From Arthrobacter sp. (GTDB lineage: Bacteria; Actinomycetota; Actinomycetes; Actinomycetales; Micrococcaceae), in NCBI GenBank assembly GCA_030146405.1, contig JASLBS010000054.1, positions 1 through 46,590 of the forward strand: a DNA stretch of 46,590 nucleotides. Direction: 5' to 3'. A program made the translations under genes and the position numbers. The notes beneath the pieces are model-generated. The model did not search any database. It was given only the letters and a program-made list of their open reading frames with translations, and was not told the origin of the DNA. Shown here piece by piece: positions 43,395 to 46,590 of the stretch; the stretch's first letter is position 1; the number at the start of each line of letters is the position of its first letter.

Positions 43395-43503
43395 GACGCT
43401 CCTACCGCAGGGCGGGACGCGCGGCATGATCCGGTCGGCCAGCGACGGACGTCCATTCTCTCCCGAGGAACTGAGGTTCTCCAGCCGCGCCCAGTAGAAA
43501 TAG

Positions 43504-43511
43504 ATACGTAT
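43504..43511. promoter_or_regulatory. Short palindrome upstream of the LLM gene
   Basis: ATACGTAT is an 8-base perfect palindrome in an AT-richer patch 85 nt upstream of the LLM oxidoreductase start. It could be an operator or part of a promoter; support is weak. Confidence 0.25.
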
Positions 43512-43595
43512 GCATGGAATATCGCCATGGGTCGCTCCGTTCTTCCAGTAGGCCCACGGTGGGCCTGAACATTGAGCAGGGAGTGGTGGATCACC

Positions 43596-44627
43596 ATGGC
43601 ACGCGAACTGGAACTCGGGCTGGACACCTTCGGCGACGTGACACGCGGGGAGGACGGCACTCCCGTTCCCTACCCGCAGGTCATCCGCAACGTCATCGCC
43701 GAAGCCGTTCTCGCCGACGAGGTGGGCGTGGACTTCATCGGCCTCGGCGAGCACCACCGTGACGACTTCGCGGTCTCCGCGCCGGAGACCGTCCTTGCCG
43801 CGATCGCGGGGCAGACCACGCGCATCCGCCTCGGTTCCGCCGTGACAGTGCTCAGTTCCGATGATCCCGTGCGCGTCTACCAGCGGTTCGCAACCCTCGA
43901 CGCGGCATCGAACGGGCGCGCCGAGGTGATCCTGGGCCGCGGTTCCTTCACGGAGTCCTTCCCCCTGTTCGGCTACGAGCTCTCCGACTACGAGCACCTC
44001 TTCGAGGAGAAGCTCGGTCTCTTCGCCGAGCTCATCAAGGAGCAGCCCGTTACGTGGTCCGGTACCACGCGGCCCGGGCTCACGAACCACGAGGTGTACC
44101 CCAAGACGGAGAGCGGTCGCCTGAAGACCTGGATCGGCGTCGGCGGCAGCCCGGAGTCCGTGGTGCGGACCGCCCGGTACGGGATGCCCATGATGCTCGC
44201 CATCATCGGCGGGGACCCCGCACGCTTCGCGCCGTACGTGGACCTCTACCACCGGGCGCTGAACCAGCTCGGGCAGCCCACCCTGCCCATCGGCGTGCAC
44301 TCCCCGGGGTACATCGCCGACTCGGACGAGCAGGCGCGGGAGGAGCTGTGGCCGGACAACCGGATCATGCGGGACCGCCTGGGCCGCGAGCGCGGCTGGG
44401 GCCCGACGTCGCGCGCCGAATTCGACCAGGAAGCCGATCACGGCTCGCTGTACGTGGGCTCCCCGGAGACCGTGGCCAGGAAGATCGCCGCCACCGCCCA
44501 GACCCTCGGGATCGACCGCTTCGACCTCAAGTACAGCGCCGGCCCGCTCCCCCACGAGAAGCTCATGCACAGCATCGAGCTGTACGGCACGAAGGTGATC
44601 CCCCTGGTGCGGGAGATGCTCGCCTAG
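43596..44627 (+). CDS. LLM-class flavin-dependent oxidoreductase
   Basis: The 343-residue protein is a luciferase-like TIM barrel using FMN. It starts MARELELGLDTFGDV at ATG with GGAGTGG upstream. Family landmarks: VDFIGLGEHHRDDF, TTRIRLGSAVTVLSSDDPVR, LDAASNGRAEVILGRGSF, VGGSPESVVRTARYGMP and GSPETVARKIAATAQTLG. Substrate cannot be predicted. No obvious operon partner. Confidence 0.93.
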   Translation: MARELELGLDTFGDVTRGEDGTPVPYPQVIRNVIAEAVLADEVGVDFIGLGEHHRDDFAVSAPETVLAAIAGQTTRIRLGSAVTVLSSDDPVRVYQRFATLDAASNGRAEVILGRGSFTESFPLFGYELSDYEHLFEEKLGLFAELIKEQPVTWSGTTRPGLTNHEVYPKTESGRLKTWIGVGGSPESVVRTARYGMPMMLAIIGGDPARFAPYVDLYHRALNQLGQPTLPIGVHSPGYIADSDEQAREELWPDNRIMRDRLGRERGWGPTSRAEFDQEADHGSLYVGSPETVARKIAATAQTLGIDRFDLKYSAGPLPHEKLMHSIELYGTKVIPLVREMLA

Positions 44628-44811
44628 GCGGGCTTCGGGGTTTCTTCGGTCTTACTTCGTCCTAACGCCACGTGCGTTTGAGCCGCGCGGCCCACAGTGG
44701 AGGCAGGAGCACACCACTCCACGCACCTTCCACCGACCCGCACCGTCCGACGGCGTTGGTGGGAGGTGCTCCACGCAGTTCCCCCGCCCGCCTGCCGACG
44801 ACAGGACCGAT

Positions 44812-45156
44812 GTGTCACAGCTTCCCGTGCTCGACCAGCGGATCCTCGACGATCTCGGTGCCGAACTCGCGGACCCCGACGGCGCACGCCGGTTCGTGGG
44901 GACGTACGCGCAGCTGCTGCCCCAGCGCATCGGCGCCGTCGAGGCCGCGCTGGCCTCCCGTGACACAGAGGCCGCGGTCGTGGCGCTGCTCAGTCTCCAC
45001 GTGAGTTCGTCCATGGTCGGAGCCCGCCGGCTCGAGGAGATCTCGTCCACGGCGCTCGCGCAGCTCGAGGACACGATGAAGCACCCGGGTCTGCTCGCCC
45101 ACCTGCGGGACCTCTCTGCGGAGTTTCAGTCCGTGATCGGCGGCATCATCCGGTAA
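44812..45156 (+). CDS. Hpt domain-containing phosphotransfer protein
   Basis: The 114-residue helical protein has a histidine-phosphotransfer signature at LSLHVSSSMVGARRLEEIS with candidate phosphoacceptor His63, and the following helix ends in FQSVIG. Start is GTG. Free-standing Hpt proteins relay phosphate between hybrid kinases and response regulators. Its last 31 bases overlap the 3' end of the convergent response regulator gene. Confidence 0.85.
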   Translation: MSQLPVLDQRILDDLGAELADPDGARRFVGTYAQLLPQRIGAVEAALASRDTEAAVVALLSLHVSSSMVGARRLEEISSTALAQLEDTMKHPGLLAHLRDLSAEFQSVIGGIIR

Positions 45157-45962
45157 CCGACCCCGCGCACGGTCCGGATGAACCGTGGCGCCTTGGTGTC
45201 CTCACCCAGCTTCTTGCGCAGGTTCCGGATGTGGACCTCCACGAGGTGCTGGTCGTTCACCCACCCGTCCCCCCAGATCCGGGACAGCAGCGTCTCGCGT
45301 TGCCATACCCTGCGCGGACCGGAGACGAGGGTCGTCAACAGATCGAACTCGATCCTCGTCAGGGGCAGCTCGACGCCGTCGAGCGTCGCGATCCTGCCCT
45401 CGGCGTCGATGCTGATCGGCCCGTGGACCAGGAGGTCCCCGCCCTGCCCGGGTGCATCTGTGGGTACCGATCCGGGAGCCGCCGGGGACGGCACGACGAC
45501 GTCGTCGGCAGGTATCGTCGTGGCTGCCGTCTGCACGGTGGTCCTCGGGCGGCGGAACATCGCGTTGACGCGGGCGCTCACCTCCCGCGGGCTGAACGGC
45601 TTGATCACGAAGTCGTCCGCCCCGATCTCGAGGCCGATCAGCCGGTCGATCTCGTCGTGCCGCGCCGTGATCATGATGATGTACGCATCGGTGACGGGCC
45701 GGATCTGCCGGCACACCTCCACGCCGTCGATGTCCGGGAGGTTGAGGTCGAGGGTCACGAGATCCGGTTGCCGCTCGCGCGCCAGTGCCACACCCTGACG
45801 TCCGTTCTCGGCCTCCATAGTGGTGAACCCGCTCATGCCGAGCGTCATGACGAGTAACTGCCGGACATCGGCGTCGTCCTCGATGATGAGCGCCGTGCGG
45901 GCGTCGGGGTCTGTCAGCATGTCTAACACAGTGCCAGATATTGCCGCGATCGGGCCGGACAT
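45126..45962 (-). CDS. OmpR-family response regulator
   Basis: The protein has a receiver domain (ALIIEDDADVRQLLVM; phosphoacceptor Asp72 in DLVTLDLNLPDIDG; Lys in FVIKPFSPREV), a 40-residue Pro/Ala/Thr linker, and a winged-helix effector (LPLTRIEFDLLTTLVSGP, RIWGDGWVNDQHLVEVHIRNLRKKLG, IRTVRGVGYRM). I chose the ATG at 45962, with AGGGGGAT upstream (278 residues); an ATG at 45920 gives 264 residues. No histidine kinase is adjacent, only the Hpt gene, suggesting a phosphorelay. Confidence 0.93.
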   Translation of the reverse strand: MSGPIAAISGTVLDMLTDPDARTALIIEDDADVRQLLVMTLGMSGFTTMEAENGRQGVALARERQPDLVTLDLNLPDIDGVEVCRQIRPVTDAYIIMITARHDEIDRLIGLEIGADDFVIKPFSPREVSARVNAMFRRPRTTVQTAATTIPADDVVVPSPAAPGSVPTDAPGQGGDLLVHGPISIDAEGRIATLDGVELPLTRIEFDLLTTLVSGPRRVWQRETLLSRIWGDGWVNDQHLVEVHIRNLRKKLGEDTKAPRFIRTVRGVGYRMMPPITD

Positions 45963-46070
45963 CCGATCCCCCTGCACCGATTCCTTGGCCGACGCTGCGG
46001 AAGTGTAGAACCCGTAGGCCCCGCGCGGCCGGTCGCCGAACGGGGTCCCGCGGAGCTCACCGGGGGTGGA

Positions 46071-46590
46071 TCACCACCGGGGGCTGGCCAGCTCGTAGTC
46101 CGGCTGCAGCCTCTGCATGTACCCGGTGTCGTCCCGGCTCCGCAGACCGCACTCGAGGTACTGCCGGTGCAGACGCTCCAGCGCGTCGTGGTCGAGTTCC
46201 ACACCGAGCCCGGGCAGGGTGGGCACGGCCACCGCGCCGTCGACGAACTCGAAGGTGCCGGGGCGGACGACGTCCTCCTCGGGGTCCTTCCACGGCCAGT
46301 GGGTGTCGCAGGCGTAGTCGAGATCGGGGGTCGCCCCGGCGAGGTGGATTATCACCGCCAGGCTGATCCCCAGGTGCGAGTTCGAGTGCATCGACAGCCC
46401 CAGCCCGAAGGTCTCCGTGACGGACGCCAGTCCCTGGGAGCGCCTCAGGCCCCCCCCCAGAAGTGGTGGTCCGAGAGGATCACGTCCACCGACCCCTCGG
46501 CGACGGCGGCCGGGACGTCGGAGAAGCTCACCACGCACATGTTCGTGGCCAACGGCATGGGGACCCGTCGTCGTACCTCGGCCATACCGG
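46071..46590 (-). pseudogene. gudD: Glucarate dehydratase, frameshifted and 5'-truncated by the window edge
   Basis: Two frames together encode the C-terminal part of an enolase-superfamily glucarate dehydratase. The first frame (46590 to about 46456) gives MAEVRRRVPMPLATNMCVVS and ILSDHHFWGG, then hits a TGA. The second frame gives LRRSQGLASVTETFGLGLSM, then HSNSHLGISLAVIIHLAG with the catalytic His, and runs to the stop at 46071. The junction is a run of nine C (46450-46458); seven G on the coding strand would give the uninterrupted FWGGLRRSQ. It is either a real frameshift or a homopolymer error. Confidence 0.8.

Noticed and set aside
42900..44570. 556-codon minus-strand open frame
   Set aside because: Antisense to the X25-type and LLM genes, both with strong family motifs.

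Overview
The window is high-GC actinobacterial DNA. Gene content and order (rpsF-ssb-rpsR-rplI-dnaB, Holin-X/DUF3618 genes, a PRC-barrel/YsnF protein, frequent GTG starts) suggest an Arthrobacter-like member of the Micrococcaceae. In this group the rpsF-to-dnaB block usually lies a modest distance from oriC, so the segment is probably origin-proximal; this is inference from gene order and a DnaA-box cluster. No prophage, IS element, CRISPR array, tRNA or rRNA gene was recognised.

Layout. (1) 1-5280, minus strand: 5-oxoprolinase genes pxpA and a fused pxpBC, a putative lipoprotein, an FCD-type GntR regulator and an edge-truncated GNAT acetyltransferase. A perfect 6+1+6 palindrome lies 49 nt upstream of pxpA. 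(2) 5629-14917, a stress island: AI-2E family permease, CDGSH protein, haem-oxygenase-like iron protein, DUF4383 protein, manganese catalase, a three-gene envelope operon (11-mer-repeat protein, Holin-X, DUF3618 protein), isochorismatase-family hydrolase, PRC-barrel/YsnF protein and a MarR regulator. A repeated element resembling TAAGC-NN-GCTTA occurs at four promoter regions here, including that of the MarR gene. (3) 14914-20285: dnaB, a region with clustered DnaA boxes, rplI, rpsR, ssb, rpsF and an M18 aminopeptidase. (4) 20567-21737: a TasA/camelysin-like secreted protein and a second secreted protein. (5) 21768-28909: a NarL-type two-component system, two ABC exporters and an MFS transporter. 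(6) 28953-34652: a large membrane protein of unknown function, a second small DnaA-box cluster, an ABC-F ATPase, an alpha/beta hydrolase and a second MarR paralogue. (7) 34804-41262: a glycine-riboswitch operon, gcvP-gcvT-sdaA-metF-like. (8) 41486-46590: SGNH hydrolase, a winged-helix/X25-type protein, an LLM flavin oxidoreductase, an Hpt protein overlapping tail to tail with an OmpR-type response regulator, and an edge-truncated, frameshifted glucarate dehydratase.

How the parts work together. The riboswitch operon links glycine cleavage, serine deamination and one-carbon folate chemistry, although gcvH is absent. The most interesting region is the stress island: peroxide detoxification, iron-redox proteins and LEA-like 11-mer repeat proteins appear to share an operator, and the obvious candidate repressor is encoded next to one pair of sites. 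Together this looks like a redox/desiccation regulon whose DNA element I do not recognise from described systems.
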